The notes under the pieces are model-generated. The model was not told the DNA's origin, searched no databases, and saw nothing but the letters and a program-made list of their open reading frames with translations. A stretch of 64,000 bases of DNA from positions 1,984,001 through 2,048,000 of the forward strand of contig NZ_CP065800.1 of assembly GCF_023206215.1 (NCBI RefSeq). The letters are read 5' to 3'. Position 1 is the stretch's first letter. Every line of letters begins with the position of its first letter. This DNA comes from Butyrivibrio fibrisolvens (lineage in GTDB: Bacteria > Bacillota > Clostridia > Lachnospirales > Lachnospiraceae). The position numbers and the translations under genes were made by a program. Shown piece by piece: positions 26,837 to 35,973 of the stretch.

Positions 26837-28039
26837 ATGATAAAGAATAAATTCTTAGCTGTATGTGTACTTGCTACAGCTATGTTACTTAGTGGATGTA
26901 CATCGACTGTTGATGCATCAGAAAGCGGACTTGATACATCTGTTCAGGCTGCACAGAGCGCATCTGAGGGAACTCTTGAAGGAACTGAGCCCGGTGAGTC
27001 AGCAACTGACCTTCGTGGTCTCAAAGAGACAGGCCATCAGGCAGTATCAGTTCTTGATGACAGCATAGAAGCTTCAACCTCAGCACCTTCAGTTGAAGCT
27101 ACAACATTTGATCCCAAGAATTATGCTCTTCCTGCATATGAGAACTCTGATCCGGAATATGGAACAAGGACACTTATGTCTGAAGAGGGATTCAAGAACG
27201 CAGTATCAACTTATTGTCATGTGTTTGTTACAGATTATGCTTCACAGGTTACTATAGAGAACTATAATGCGCCTGTGGGAGATATGATCAAGATCCATGC
27301 TGTTGTAATAGATACAACTGTTCTTGGAAGCGCCAGCAATCCTGCCAATGTCAATGTCGACTTTGAAGTATCTATAAAGACCGGCATGGGCAAAGTTACT
27401 AAGCCTGACGGAACCTATGATGTTGATCTTAAGACTTTCTCATCATATGCAGATCTTGGAGTTGCAGCACAGACTCAGAATACGCTTAACAAGAATGTAG
27501 TTACCAGATATGGCGATCTTTATAACATATTCAAGAAAAAGGTCAGCCAGAAATCATCAGATTATCTGTATGGAATATACATAGTCGACTTCGACAATGA
27601 TGGTGATAAGGAAGGTCTTGCCCTTACAGTATCTATACCTCAGGGCAATGATCCTACAGAATATCTTGCTACTTGTGAAAGCTTCACCAATGCTCATCTT
27701 TGGTTTGTAACAGAAGATGGAGTAGCAACTTATGTAGAGCCGCCGGCTGATTATGATATGAGTATTGTATACGGAATGGCCAGCAGTATGTACGGTGATG
27801 GAACCAGCGTAGTGATGCTCTCAGCTATAGAGTCAGATTACAATAGATACAGTTATGTTATTGACTTCCATAGCGGCAAACCCAAATTCATTGGCAAGCT
27901 CTTAAATGCTTATGTTGACTCTAATGGATTTATAAGTACCTGCGGTGCCCTCAGTATAGGCGGAACTAACTTCAGCTTCCCTGAGACATATGCTATCAAT
28001 GGTGGCAAGCTTGAGCTTATAAAGTCATATCCTTATTAA
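26837..28039 (+). CDS. Lipoprotein of unknown function
   Basis: 400 residues. The signal peptide has lipobox LLSGC (Cys18), then an acidic Ser/Thr-rich linker to about residue 90. The rest matches no family I recognise. Its most distinctive part is YIVDFDNDGDKEGL near residue 255, an Asp-rich loop of the calcium-binding EF-hand or FG-GAP kind. Strands such as NSFSFPET and YSYVIDFHSGKPKFIG suggest a beta-rich fold. The start at 26837 is favoured by the signal peptide, although AAAGGAG lies 14 bases away. It follows a divergent esterase and may be an accessory surface protein. Confidence 0.6.
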   Translation: MIKNKFLAVCVLATAMLLSGCTSTVDASESGLDTSVQAAQSASEGTLEGTEPGESATDLRGLKETGHQAVSVLDDSIEASTSAPSVEATTFDPKNYALPAYENSDPEYGTRTLMSEEGFKNAVSTYCHVFVTDYASQVTIENYNAPVGDMIKIHAVVIDTTVLGSASNPANVNVDFEVSIKTGMGKVTKPDGTYDVDLKTFSSYADLGVAAQTQNTLNKNVVTRYGDLYNIFKKKVSQKSSDYLYGIYIVDFDNDGDKEGLALTVSIPQGNDPTEYLATCESFTNAHLWFVTEDGVATYVEPPADYDMSIVYGMASSMYGDGTSVVMLSAIESDYNRYSYVIDFHSGKPKFIGKLLNAYVDSNGFISTCGALSIGGTNFSFPETYAINGGKLELIKSYPY

Positions 28040-28082
28040 ATAATAAAAGCAAGACCAGAAGATGCTTTGACTTAGTATGATA

Positions 28083-28112
28083 ATTTTGACCCTTATGTCA
28101 TATAATAATTTT
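28083..28112 (-). repeat. Fragment of module A
   Basis: AATTTTGACCCTTATGTCAT continuing into ATAATAATT matches the outer end of module A in reverse orientation. Confidence 0.5.
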
Positions 28113-28118
28113 TAGTAA

Positions 28119-28157
28119 AAAGTGGTGATCCAATCCAGTGATCATCACTTTTTTCTT
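28119..28157 (+). terminator. Rho-independent terminator
   Basis: AAAGTGGTGATC pairs with GATCATCACTTT (one wobble) around a 9-base loop, then a T-run. The following 28160-28451 is A+T-rich spacer with no clear element. Confidence 0.8.
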
Positions 28158-28451
28158 TTCATTATAATGAGTTTGTGATTTTATAATCCTTGAACGTAAT
28201 TTTGTCCGGGGGAGTTTGAGTTAAGTAACAATTCTTGCATATTAAAAAGGTATGATAGCTCTTGTAGCAGCGCTAGTAGTGGACAGATAATATATGACTA
28301 AGAGCAAATAATGATATACTTTGCGCATAAATCAATAAGAAATCGTGTAAGATTATTTTTATTATATATGTAGTTGTATTGTAGCGGTATTGTCAGTTCT
28401 ATATAAAAGAAGTTTAGGTCGCTATATATCTATATGATTGAGGAGGGGTGT

Positions 28452-29936
28452 ATGAAAAATCTTGAACAGAAATTAAATCCATATATGCCGTCATGGGAGT
28501 ATGTTCCGGACGGAGAACCTTATGTATTCGGAGACAGGGTATATGTATACGGATCTCATGATAAGTTTAATGGAGATGTATATTGTATGCTTGATTATGT
28601 GTGCTATTCTGCGCCTGTAGATGATCTTGGTGCATGGCGCTATGAAGGCGTTATCTACCGCAAGGATCAGGATCCTGCCAATGAAGATCTTCAGGGCAAT
28701 CTGTATGCACCTGCTGTAACTGTTGGCCCTGATGGAAGATATTATCTTTATTATGTACTTAGCTCCTGGGGAGTAGTATCAGTTGCTGTATGCGATGAGC
28801 CTGCAGGCAAGTATGAATTCTATGGTTATGTACATCATGCAGATGGAACCTACCTTGGTCAGAAAGATGGAGACGAACCTCAGTTCGATCCGGCAGTCCT
28901 TACAGAAGGAGACAGAACCTATCTGTACACAGGATTCTGCGGAGTAGGAGATAAGTCAAGACATGGAGCTATGGGTACGGTTTTAGGACCTGATATGCTG
29001 ACTATAGTAGAAGGTCCTGTATTTGTAGCACCGGGTGAACCATATAGCCACGATACATCTTTTGACGGACATGCATTCTTTGAAGGTCCTTCTATCCGCA
29101 AGAAGGATGGCAAGTACTATTTTATCTTCTCAACACAGCTCTTCCATGAGCTTGGCTATGCTGTAAGTGATGATCCGCTTAAGGGATTTGAATATAAGGG
29201 CGTGCTTGTTAGTAACGGTGATCTTAATATAGATACCTATAAGCCAGCAGATAAGCCCATGTTCTACTGTGCCAACAACCACGGAAGCATGGTTCAGATT
29301 GGTGATGACTATTATATCTTCTATCACCGCCATACCAATGGAACCAACTACTCAAGGCAGGGCTGCTTTGAAAAGCTCAAAGAAAAGGCTGACGGAACCT
29401 TTGAGCAGGCACCTATGACATCATGCTGTGGTATGGAGCCATTAAGAAGTGAGGGTACATATCCTACATATATCGCATGTAATCTTTTTACAGATACAGA
29501 TGTAACCTACATCCCATGGTCAGGCTGGATGGATGACCGATTCCCTAAGATCACTCAGGAAGGCGGAGATATCATACCCAAGGACCGTATGGAAGCTCCA
29601 ATATGCTCTGAGCCTATAGTAGAGGATCACGGTTCATGGCGCCGCACTAATTATGCATATATAGCCAATATGAGAGATAGCGCTACTGCCGGATTTAAGT
29701 ATTTTGACTGCAAGAATGTAAAGAAGATGTCAGTATGTACCAAAGGTTATGCGACAGGAGAGCTTGAAGTCCGTACTAAGTGGGACGGAGAAGTCATAGG
29801 ATTCTTCGAGATAGGCTATGCCAATGAATGGCATGAAACAAAGGCTGATATCGAGATTCCTGACGGAGTGCATGATCTGTTCTTTACATTTAAGGGAACA
29901 GGACATCTGCAGTTCGCTGCATTTTCTTTTTGCTGA
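28452..29936 (+). CDS. GH43-family glycosidase (beta-xylosidase / arabinofuranosidase type)
   Basis: 494 residues without a signal peptide, so intracellular. The five-bladed propeller of GH43 spans about residues 15-310: GDRVYVYGSHDKFNG at the start, LYAPAVTVGPDGRYYLYY, QFDPAVLTEGDRTYLYTG and FFEGPSIRKKDGKYYFIFS, where the Glu is the likely general acid. Residues about 370-494 are a beta-sandwich like CBM6 (NYAYIANMRDSATAGFKYF, VHDLFFTFKGTGHLQF). It probably removes xylose or arabinose from imported oligosaccharides. ATG 28452 follows GAGGAGGGG. Monocistronic. Confidence 0.85.
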   Translation: MKNLEQKLNPYMPSWEYVPDGEPYVFGDRVYVYGSHDKFNGDVYCMLDYVCYSAPVDDLGAWRYEGVIYRKDQDPANEDLQGNLYAPAVTVGPDGRYYLYYVLSSWGVVSVAVCDEPAGKYEFYGYVHHADGTYLGQKDGDEPQFDPAVLTEGDRTYLYTGFCGVGDKSRHGAMGTVLGPDMLTIVEGPVFVAPGEPYSHDTSFDGHAFFEGPSIRKKDGKYYFIFSTQLFHELGYAVSDDPLKGFEYKGVLVSNGDLNIDTYKPADKPMFYCANNHGSMVQIGDDYYIFYHRHTNGTNYSRQGCFEKLKEKADGTFEQAPMTSCCGMEPLRSEGTYPTYIACNLFTDTDVTYIPWSGWMDDRFPKITQEGGDIIPKDRMEAPICSEPIVEDHGSWRRTNYAYIANMRDSATAGFKYFDCKNVKKMSVCTKGYATGELEVRTKWDGEVIGFFEIGYANEWHETKADIEIPDGVHDLFFTFKGTGHLQFAAFSFC

Positions 29937-29953
29937 TACAAAATGACTCCTGG

Positions 29954-30008
29954 GGGCGGGATTAAGGAACCTTTTCGACCCCCTAGGGCCGGGGTTAAGG
30001 GACCATTT
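29954..30008 (+). repeat. Two imperfect direct repeats after GH43 gene
   Basis: GGCGGGATTAAGGAACCTTT and GGCCGGGGTTAAGGGACCATTT-like units in tandem about 10 bases apart, G-rich compared with surroundings. Significance unknown. Confidence 0.4.
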
Positions 30009-30060
30009 CTGTGATATCTATTCTGCGCTTGAGGAATTGCCTGGGTGCTTCAATAAAGCT

Positions 30061-30098
30061 AAAGAAGAAGGAGTTGTGATCATCCTTCTTCTTTTTTT
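30061..30098 (+). terminator. Rho-independent terminator
   Basis: AAAGAAGAAGGA / TCCTTCTTCTTT perfect stem with a T8-like run. Confidence 0.85.
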
Positions 30099-30236
30099 AC
30101 GATAAAATGCATTTCATCAAGTAAAAATGGTGTTTCATCGGATATTTAAGATATGAGCCGGCATATCATGTATAATAACGGCGATATAAGTGATCGTTTT
30201 TACCATAATTATGTGAGGTTAGAGGAATATTATTAA

Positions 30237-30761
30237 ATGGAAATGAAAATATGTATAAGTGGTATAGTGATTGTTTTTCTTTTAGGAATTGTGCTTTTTG
30301 GTGCGTTGTTTCTAATAACCCAAGTATTGTTAGGATTTAGGTGCAAGAATAAGATAGAAGCTGTGCTTGTTGATGTGGAAATAAGTAAAACGGAAGATGG
30401 TTCACAACGTGTTGCGGTACCTCATGAATCCAGATATTCAAAGTATAGTAGCTACTCTTACAAGCCAAAGAAGGAATATGTAAACAAAAAAACATATAGA
30501 TATGCATATAGTCCTGTATACCAGTATGAGTACGATAATTATAGCTTTACCAGACATCCTGTGAACAACTTGGACTATTTTGATAATAAAGTTTTTGAAA
30601 AAAAGAATTATAAAATCGGCCAAAAGTGTTACATTTACATAGATCCGAAACGTCCTGCTGTTTGTATGACAAAAAGATTCTCATTGATGAATACAATAAT
30701 GGCTATCTTCATTATTGCTGGGGGATGCTATATGTTTTTGGCTTTTTTGTTAAAAATATAA
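30237..30761 (+). CDS. DUF3592-like membrane protein
   Basis: 174 residues with membrane segments at about 5-32 and 150-173. Between them is a Tyr/Lys/Ser-rich domain (SKYSSYSYKPKKEYV) with NYKIGQKCYIYIDPKRP, the phrase by which DUF3592 proteins are recognised. The function is unknown. AGAGGAA lies upstream of the ATG. Layout similar to 15579-16064. The 200 bases after it show no gene. Confidence 0.55.
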   Translation: MEMKICISGIVIVFLLGIVLFGALFLITQVLLGFRCKNKIEAVLVDVEISKTEDGSQRVAVPHESRYSKYSSYSYKPKKEYVNKKTYRYAYSPVYQYEYDNYSFTRHPVNNLDYFDNKVFEKKNYKIGQKCYIYIDPKRPAVCMTKRFSLMNTIMAIFIIAGGCYMFLAFLLKI

Positions 30762-30961
30762 ACGGTGTCAGATTGGATCATAAAATGTGAATTATTATCG
30801 TATTGTGGGGAGGTTTTACTGTGAGTATAAAGAAAAAGAGTTGATTATGCAAGAAGAAACGATCTTAGTACAGTTATGATGGTGAGATTGTTGAAGTAAG
30901 AGAATGATGTAATGATCAATTACTATAAATAACAATTAGTTTCGGCAAGGAACAGTATAGC

Positions 30962-31636
30962 ATGGATTATAGAGTAATAGTTACCAAAAGAAGTATATAC
31001 AACATACTACCTTGGGCAATAATTTATTTCTTGCTACCGATATGTGTATTCTTCGATTTCAAATATGACCTGAATATTTTAAAATGGGTACTCCTGGCTT
31101 TTGCCATATATACCATTCCTAGTATTTATTTTGCATTAGTATTTGTAAATGAAAAGATAATTGTGTCTTCTGAGGGAATCATACATATCCTTCCAACCAA
31201 GAAAGAACTGGTATATCGTTGGGGGGATGTAAAAAAGGTATATCTGGGTAGTTGTGGTCAGTATGCCAATTCCATGCTGATAATTCTTTTATCTGATCGT
31301 AAAAAGCTAAAGATTCCATTTTATTTAAAAGGATACGAGTTACTAAAAGAATACATGGTTGATCACGGAATACTTGGTATGTATTCGGATAGTCCCTTAT
31401 ATTACTACACCAATATGGGAAAGCATTCGAAATATATCTACGATAAATCTTCAAAAATACAGAGTTTTGGAGATAGTAAGGTAGACATCTCAGATGTGAT
31501 GGATACGGTTGCATCTGGTGAGTATCTACTCGCGTCGGATATCCTGAACCAAAAGACAAATATAGGTATGGACGAAGCGTTTCTATATGTCAGACAGATA
31601 AAGTATAAGAATGAGAGAAAAAATAAGAATCAATAA
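30962..31636 (+). CDS. Small membrane protein with PH-like domain, unknown function
   Basis: 224 residues. Two membrane helices at about 12-32 and 38-60 are followed by a beta-rich domain (IIVSSEGIIHILPTKKELVYRWGDVKKVYLG) resembling bacterial PH domains of the YcxB/bPH type, then a long polar tail. No family can be assigned with certainty. A similar arrangement, doubled, is seen at 46892-47848. Confidence 0.55.
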   Translation: MDYRVIVTKRSIYNILPWAIIYFLLPICVFFDFKYDLNILKWVLLAFAIYTIPSIYFALVFVNEKIIVSSEGIIHILPTKKELVYRWGDVKKVYLGSCGQYANSMLIILLSDRKKLKIPFYLKGYELLKEYMVDHGILGMYSDSPLYYYTNMGKHSKYIYDKSSKIQSFGDSKVDISDVMDTVASGEYLLASDILNQKTNIGMDEAFLYVRQIKYKNERKNKNQ

Positions 31637-31691
31637 TAGCCAATAGGATTAAGAGATATGTCTAAACAATATTATATTTAGAGATAAAAGT

Positions 31692-31775
31692 AAAAGCCAC
31701 TATCCAGGTTTGATATGTACCTTTTTACCGGACATCCTGTAAGAGGGGGACATATCTGTATGGGTAGTGGCTTTC
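31692..31775. terminator. Long bidirectional hairpin between convergent genes
   Basis: AAAGCCACTATCCA pairs with TGGGTAGTGGCTTT (one mismatch) and an inner GATATGT / ACATATC stem extends it. It ends both the upstream gene and the leftward GH39 gene. Confidence 0.75.
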
Positions 31776-31776
31776 T

Positions 31777-33315
31777 TTATCTTGTAGTTATAGTTCTTTC
31801 GTAGCTATAACCTCTGTCGGACTTAACTTTAGACTTAGAAAGCTCGAAATAAACAACTGTTTCCGGATCTAAAGTCTGGTCAAAAGAGATACTGCCTTCG
31901 CTTGCTGTGAGTCTGTCTGATGTTACCTGCGGGAAAGCAGCAGATTTTATCAGCTTGGTCTGCTCGCTATTCGGTGTTGCAGGCTCGCCTAGATCATGCC
32001 AGAGCTTAAGCGGGTTAGTAGTCTTAGGACTTACTGTCTTTATGATCAGAGTGTATTCATTATCAGCATCCTCGCCCTTAGCAATATCTTCAAGGCTAAG
32101 CTTTATATCAAGACTATCATCGGAACTTTCGTTAAATAAGACTCCGGCATATCCCTTTGCAGTCTTTTCTATAACAGCATTATCATTCTTAAATACGCAG
32201 CCCTTTCCTAACTTCTTAAGATCTGTATAGAACTTGAATGTCCAGAATGTAGGCTTTGGAATGCTTCCTGCTGCGACAAGTCCAAATCCTCCATGGAAAA
32301 GAGAAAATGGAACGCCGGTCTCTTCGAATACGTCACCAAAAGTCCAGTAAGAATAAGACTCGTTCATATCTCCAAGACGTGAAAGCTGACGCGCCATAAG
32401 CGCTGCGTTTAAGTTAGTGTCATGGATTACACCCTTTGGAGTATAAGAGGAACTGAATTCTGTGATGTGAATAGGAAGTCCCTTGTATTCGTCATAAGAG
32501 TCTATGATATCTCTTGTGGACTGAAGATTGGCAAAGCCTTCTTCTTCATCCATCAAAGCTGAGTAGTCGTAGTGACCGTCGGCTTCAGGGAACTCTATTG
32601 TGTAGTGGTGCCTTGTGATAAAGTCAGGCTTTAAGCCACTTTCTTTGCAAAAATCTAGGAAGCCCTTGATCCACTCGGCATCCTTGACGCCGCAGATTGC
32701 AGGACCGCCGACCTTGAATGATGGATTGAAATCTTTGATCGCTGTGAAAGTCTCTTTGAAGAGCTTGCAATATTCCTTCACATCGGCATGCTCCCAGAAT
32801 CCCGGAAGATTAGGCTCGTTCCAGACTTCAATAGGCCATGTAGTCACATCACTTTCACCGTATCTGTCTATGAGATGTGACAGAAGAGCTACTACAAGGT
32901 CGCACCATCTTTCGTAAGATTTGGGCGGAGTAGTATTTCCTTTCCAGTAAAAGACAGTCTGAGTACCGCTTGCAAGATCCTTGGGCATAAATCCAAGCTC
33001 TATAAATGGACGGATATTGAGCTTTAAATACTCATCCATGATGCGGTCAAGATAGGTATAGTTGTACTCGACTTTATTAATTCCATCCTCTTCATACTCA
33101 TGGTATATAGCTGTATCATCTGTGAATATGCCGTGGCCACGGATGTGCTTAAAGCCAATCTCTTCCTGTACGAAAGCGAGCTCATCCAGATATTCTTTGG
33201 TAAGAGCAAGTCCGAAACGACCTGTTCCCACACAGAAGTCTACATTGTTGTAAAAAGGTGCTGAGTCTGCAGCCTTTACGGATATAGACTTATTTATAGT
33301 TTTCTGATTCTCCAT
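31777..33315 (-). CDS. xynB: GH39 beta-xylosidase
   Basis: 512 residues, cytoplasmic. The (beta/alpha)8 barrel of GH39 is clear: FKHIRGHGIF near residue 55, the general acid Glu167 in IEVWNEPNLPGFW, the nucleophile Glu286 in IHITEFSSSY, and RHHYTIEFP. A beta-sandwich follows from about 380. GH39 xylosidases release xylose from short xylo-oligosaccharides; length and catalytic spacing match Thermoanaerobacterium/Geobacillus XynB. Start 33315 is chosen from AAGGGGG. It lies next to spacer repeats, not in an operon. Confidence 0.9.
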   Translation of the reverse strand: MENQKTINKSISVKAADSAPFYNNVDFCVGTGRFGLALTKEYLDELAFVQEEIGFKHIRGHGIFTDDTAIYHEYEEDGINKVEYNYTYLDRIMDEYLKLNIRPFIELGFMPKDLASGTQTVFYWKGNTTPPKSYERWCDLVVALLSHLIDRYGESDVTTWPIEVWNEPNLPGFWEHADVKEYCKLFKETFTAIKDFNPSFKVGGPAICGVKDAEWIKGFLDFCKESGLKPDFITRHHYTIEFPEADGHYDYSALMDEEEGFANLQSTRDIIDSYDEYKGLPIHITEFSSSYTPKGVIHDTNLNAALMARQLSRLGDMNESYSYWTFGDVFEETGVPFSLFHGGFGLVAAGSIPKPTFWTFKFYTDLKKLGKGCVFKNDNAVIEKTAKGYAGVLFNESSDDSLDIKLSLEDIAKGEDADNEYTLIIKTVSPKTTNPLKLWHDLGEPATPNSEQTKLIKSAAFPQVTSDRLTASEGSISFDQTLDPETVVYFELSKSKVKSDRGYSYERTITTR

Positions 33316-33477
33316 ATAATCCCCCTTAGATTTAATATAATCTTGAAAATCTGCACCAAATGCAGAACTGATCATCATACAAAAATAATCTAACCAAGTT
33401 TTGAACTTATATTCTATCGAATTATTGCTATAATTTTCTCATTTACTTTTGGTCTGTATATATTTAAAATTATTTAA

Positions 33478-33575
33478 TGACACCAGGATTGTGAGAGTTT
33501 CGAAGAAACGTTACAATTCGGGTGACACCAGGGTCAAAATTCATTTCGATTCGAGCTTGCTCGAAATCAATTATT
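33478..33575 (+). repeat. Modules C and A, flanked by a 10-bp direct repeat
   Basis: Module C (33488-33517, ATTGTGAGAG to ACAAT) is bracketed by TGACACCAGG at 33478-33487 and 33523-33532, like a target duplication. It is followed by a 3'-truncated module A (GGGTCAAAATTCATTTCGAT, then CGAGCTTGCTCG). The array ends 11 bases before the ribosome site of the S66 peptidase gene. Confidence 0.7.
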
Positions 33576-33598
33576 TATTCTTGCTGCGGAGGCCTATT

Positions 33599-34631
33599 AT
33601 GATAAAACCAAAAAGATTACAAAAAGGGAGATAAGATTGCAATTGTAAGCCTGTCCTGGGGAGGGCTGGGTGATTCCGGGCTTATTCATAAATATGATAT
33701 TGCAAAAGAGCGTTTGGAACGAGACTTTGGATTAGAGGTTACTTCGATGCCGCATGCCCTTAAAGGGAGTGAGTTTGTTTATTCTAATCCGCAGCTAAGA
33801 GCTAAAGACTTAATGGATGCTTTCTTGGATCCTTCCATAAAGGGGATTTTTAGTGCTATCGGAGGCGATGATTCCATAAGATTATTGCCTTACATAGATT
33901 ATGAGATCATAAGGAATAATCCTAAGATCTTTCTGGGATATTCAGATACTACTGTCACTCATTTTATGATGAACAAGGCCGGTGTGGTTTCCTATTATGG
34001 TCCATCCGTTATGGCGGAGTTTGGTGAGTATGTTCAGATGTTTGATTATACCAAGAACTCAGTCACAAATATATTATTTGAAGATTCAAAAGGATATGAG
34101 ATTATTTCCAGTGATTACTGGTCAGACGATCATGTGTCATGGTCTGAAGAAAATGTAAATAAGAAAAAGAAAACACGTCCGGAGGAGCATCATTATGAAG
34201 TGCTGTCTGGAAGTGGTGTTATCACAGGAAAATTATTGGGCGGATGCATTGACGTATTCCCTATGATCGTCGGTACACAGATATGGCCAGATCTTGATGA
34301 ATGGAAAGATAAGATACTTCTGCTTGAAACAAGCGAAGAAAAGCCTAGCCCTGATCTTATAAAATATTACCTTAGGAATCTTGGCGCACAAGGGATACTG
34401 AATAGAATAAAGGGAATTGTTGTAGGAAAGCCTCAGGATGAACAGTTCTATGAGGATTACAAAGAGGTATACAAAGCAGTGTTAAAAGAGTTTGATTGCC
34501 AGACCTTACCTGTTATATACAATGTCAACATAGGTCATGCGGTTCCTATCGGGACTCTTCCGTTAGGAATAGAGTATGAAATAAATCTTGACCAAAAAAC
34601 AATCAGATTACTGGAGTCTGCGACAGAATAG
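33599..34631 (+). pseudogene. S66-family peptidase (LD-carboxypeptidase / MccF type), frameshifted near start
   Basis: The protein is about 343 residues if one extra base is ignored. It starts at ATG 33599 (GCGGAGG upstream) with MIKPKRLQKG. The frame then hits TAA at 33632 because of an extra base in the AAAAAGGG run at 33621-33628, while the correct sequence continues in another frame (GDKIAIVSLSWGGLG). The rest is a normal S66 serine peptidase: FSAIGGDDSIRLLPYID with the nucleophile region, FLGYSDTTV, LLGGCIDVFPM, LLLETSEE and NVNIGHAVPIGTLPLG with the catalytic His. Family members cleave LD-peptide bonds in wall recycling or inactivate microcin C. It may be a sequence error, a recent mutation or +1 slippage. 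Confidence 0.75.
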
Positions 34632-34655
34632 ATTACAAAACAATGGAGGATTATC

Positions 34656-35507
34656 ATGCAGCAAAAGATAAAGACAGGCCTTGTCCTTGAAGGCGGCGCT
34701 ATGCGAGGTATGTTCACGGCAGGCGTTTTAGATGTGATGATGAAAAATGGCATAGACTTTGACGGAGCTATCGGAGTATCCGCAGGAGCGGCTTTTGGAT
34801 GCAATATAAAATCAAGACAGCCCGGAAGAGTCATAAGATATTCAACCAAATACTGCACAGACTGGAGATTCTCAAGCTGGAAATCTTTTTTCAAAACAGG
34901 TGATCTCTACGGCGCAGAGTTTTGCTATAAGACAATACCTTACGAACTTGATCCGATGGATTTTGAAACTTTTGACAAAAATCCTATGGAATTCTACGGA
35001 GTATGTACCGATGTAGAGACGGGCAAACCCTACTATCACAGATTCTCAAACGGCATGGGCAAGGATATGTACTATTTTACAGCATCAGCTTCAATGCCTG
35101 TGGTATCCAAGATAGTAGAAGTGGACGGTCATAAACTCTTAGATGGAGGAGTAGCAGATTCTATCCCGATAAAGTTCTGGGAGCACAAAGGCTATAACAA
35201 AAACGTAGTAGTACTGACTCAGCCCCTTGAATATATCAAAAAGCCCAACAAAATGCTGCCTCTTATAAAAGCTATGTACAAACAATATCCTAACATGGTA
35301 GAGGCTGTAAGAGTAAGACACATCCACTACAACAAAACTATAGAATATATAAGAGAAAAAGAACTAAAAGGTGACCTCTTCGTAATAAGACCACCCAAAG
35401 CTCTTGAAATAGGCAGCATGGAGCATAACCCAGACGAACTTCGCCGTGTATATGAAATTGGTATAAAAACCATGGAATCTAAGCTTGAAGACTTGAAAAA
35501 TACCTGA
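34656..35507 (+). CDS. Patatin-like phospholipase (YjjU type)
   Basis: 283 residues, cytoplasmic. The patatin motifs are complete: oxyanion GLVLEGGAMRGMFTAGVLDV, the nucleophile in GVSAGAAFG and Asp of the dyad in LDGGVADSIP. The length and the C-terminal YNKTIEYIREKE region match YjjU-like acyl hydrolases. The ribosome site GGAGG is 8 bases before the ATG. It follows the S66 gene by 24 bases and is probably co-transcribed with it. Confidence 0.88.
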   Translation: MQQKIKTGLVLEGGAMRGMFTAGVLDVMMKNGIDFDGAIGVSAGAAFGCNIKSRQPGRVIRYSTKYCTDWRFSSWKSFFKTGDLYGAEFCYKTIPYELDPMDFETFDKNPMEFYGVCTDVETGKPYYHRFSNGMGKDMYYFTASASMPVVSKIVEVDGHKLLDGGVADSIPIKFWEHKGYNKNVVVLTQPLEYIKKPNKMLPLIKAMYKQYPNMVEAVRVRHIHYNKTIEYIREKELKGDLFVIRPPKALEIGSMEHNPDELRRVYEIGIKTMESKLEDLKNT

Positions 35508-35574
35508 ATTAATAAGCTAAATATTTACTATTGTCTATCTGATTATAGCATCATAAAATATAACTAAATTATGA

Positions 35575-35748
35575 GAAGCAGAAACTATCAATGCTGATCT
35601 TGGGGGATTGGCAATAGGTGGAGAGTTTTTGCGTGGACTGCTGGCAGGACACGTGGTATTTAGAGAAGGGACGCAGGAAACTGTTCATCAGGGTGAAGCT
35701 CGAAAAAGCTTTCAGCTCTTTGCGAAAACTTACAATTCAGGACGTTAG
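35575..35748 (+). other. Open 57-codon frame without Met start (possible remnant)
   Basis: A frame between TGA at 35572 and TAG at 35746 reads like protein (DLGGLAIGGEFLRGLLAGHV, then EARKSFQLFAKTYNSG) but has no ATG. A TTG near 35602 has GGGGG directly before it. Its end runs into the palindrome. It may be a truncated gene; no family recognised. Confidence 0.25.
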
Positions 35749-35901
35749 TAAATAAAATCATAAGCCGATTTTGAAAATGTTCCTGATCTTTCTTAGGGGA
35801 TTAGGAGCTGAAGTGTAGCACGTCTACGTAAGCGGATAAGACCCTTAGAAAGATCAGGGTTATTTTCACATGAGGCGTTGATTTTATTTACTAACGTCCT
35901 G
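35738..35901. repeat. 164-bp palindromic element upstream of histidine kinase
   Basis: Outer arms of about 60 bases are reverse complements with about 14 differences and a small gap, from CAGGACGTTAGTAAATAAAA inward to CTGATCTTTCTTAGGG / CCCTTAGAAAGATCAG. The central 40 bases are unpaired except for short dyads. Further hairpins follow at 35902-35943 (GAAGGC-AAA-GCCTTC). Confidence 0.85.
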
Positions 35902-35973
35902 AAGGCAAGATCTTCCTGAAAAACTGAAGGCAAAGCCTTCCTGCATGTGCGTTCATCCTTAGGGGGGAGAGGC

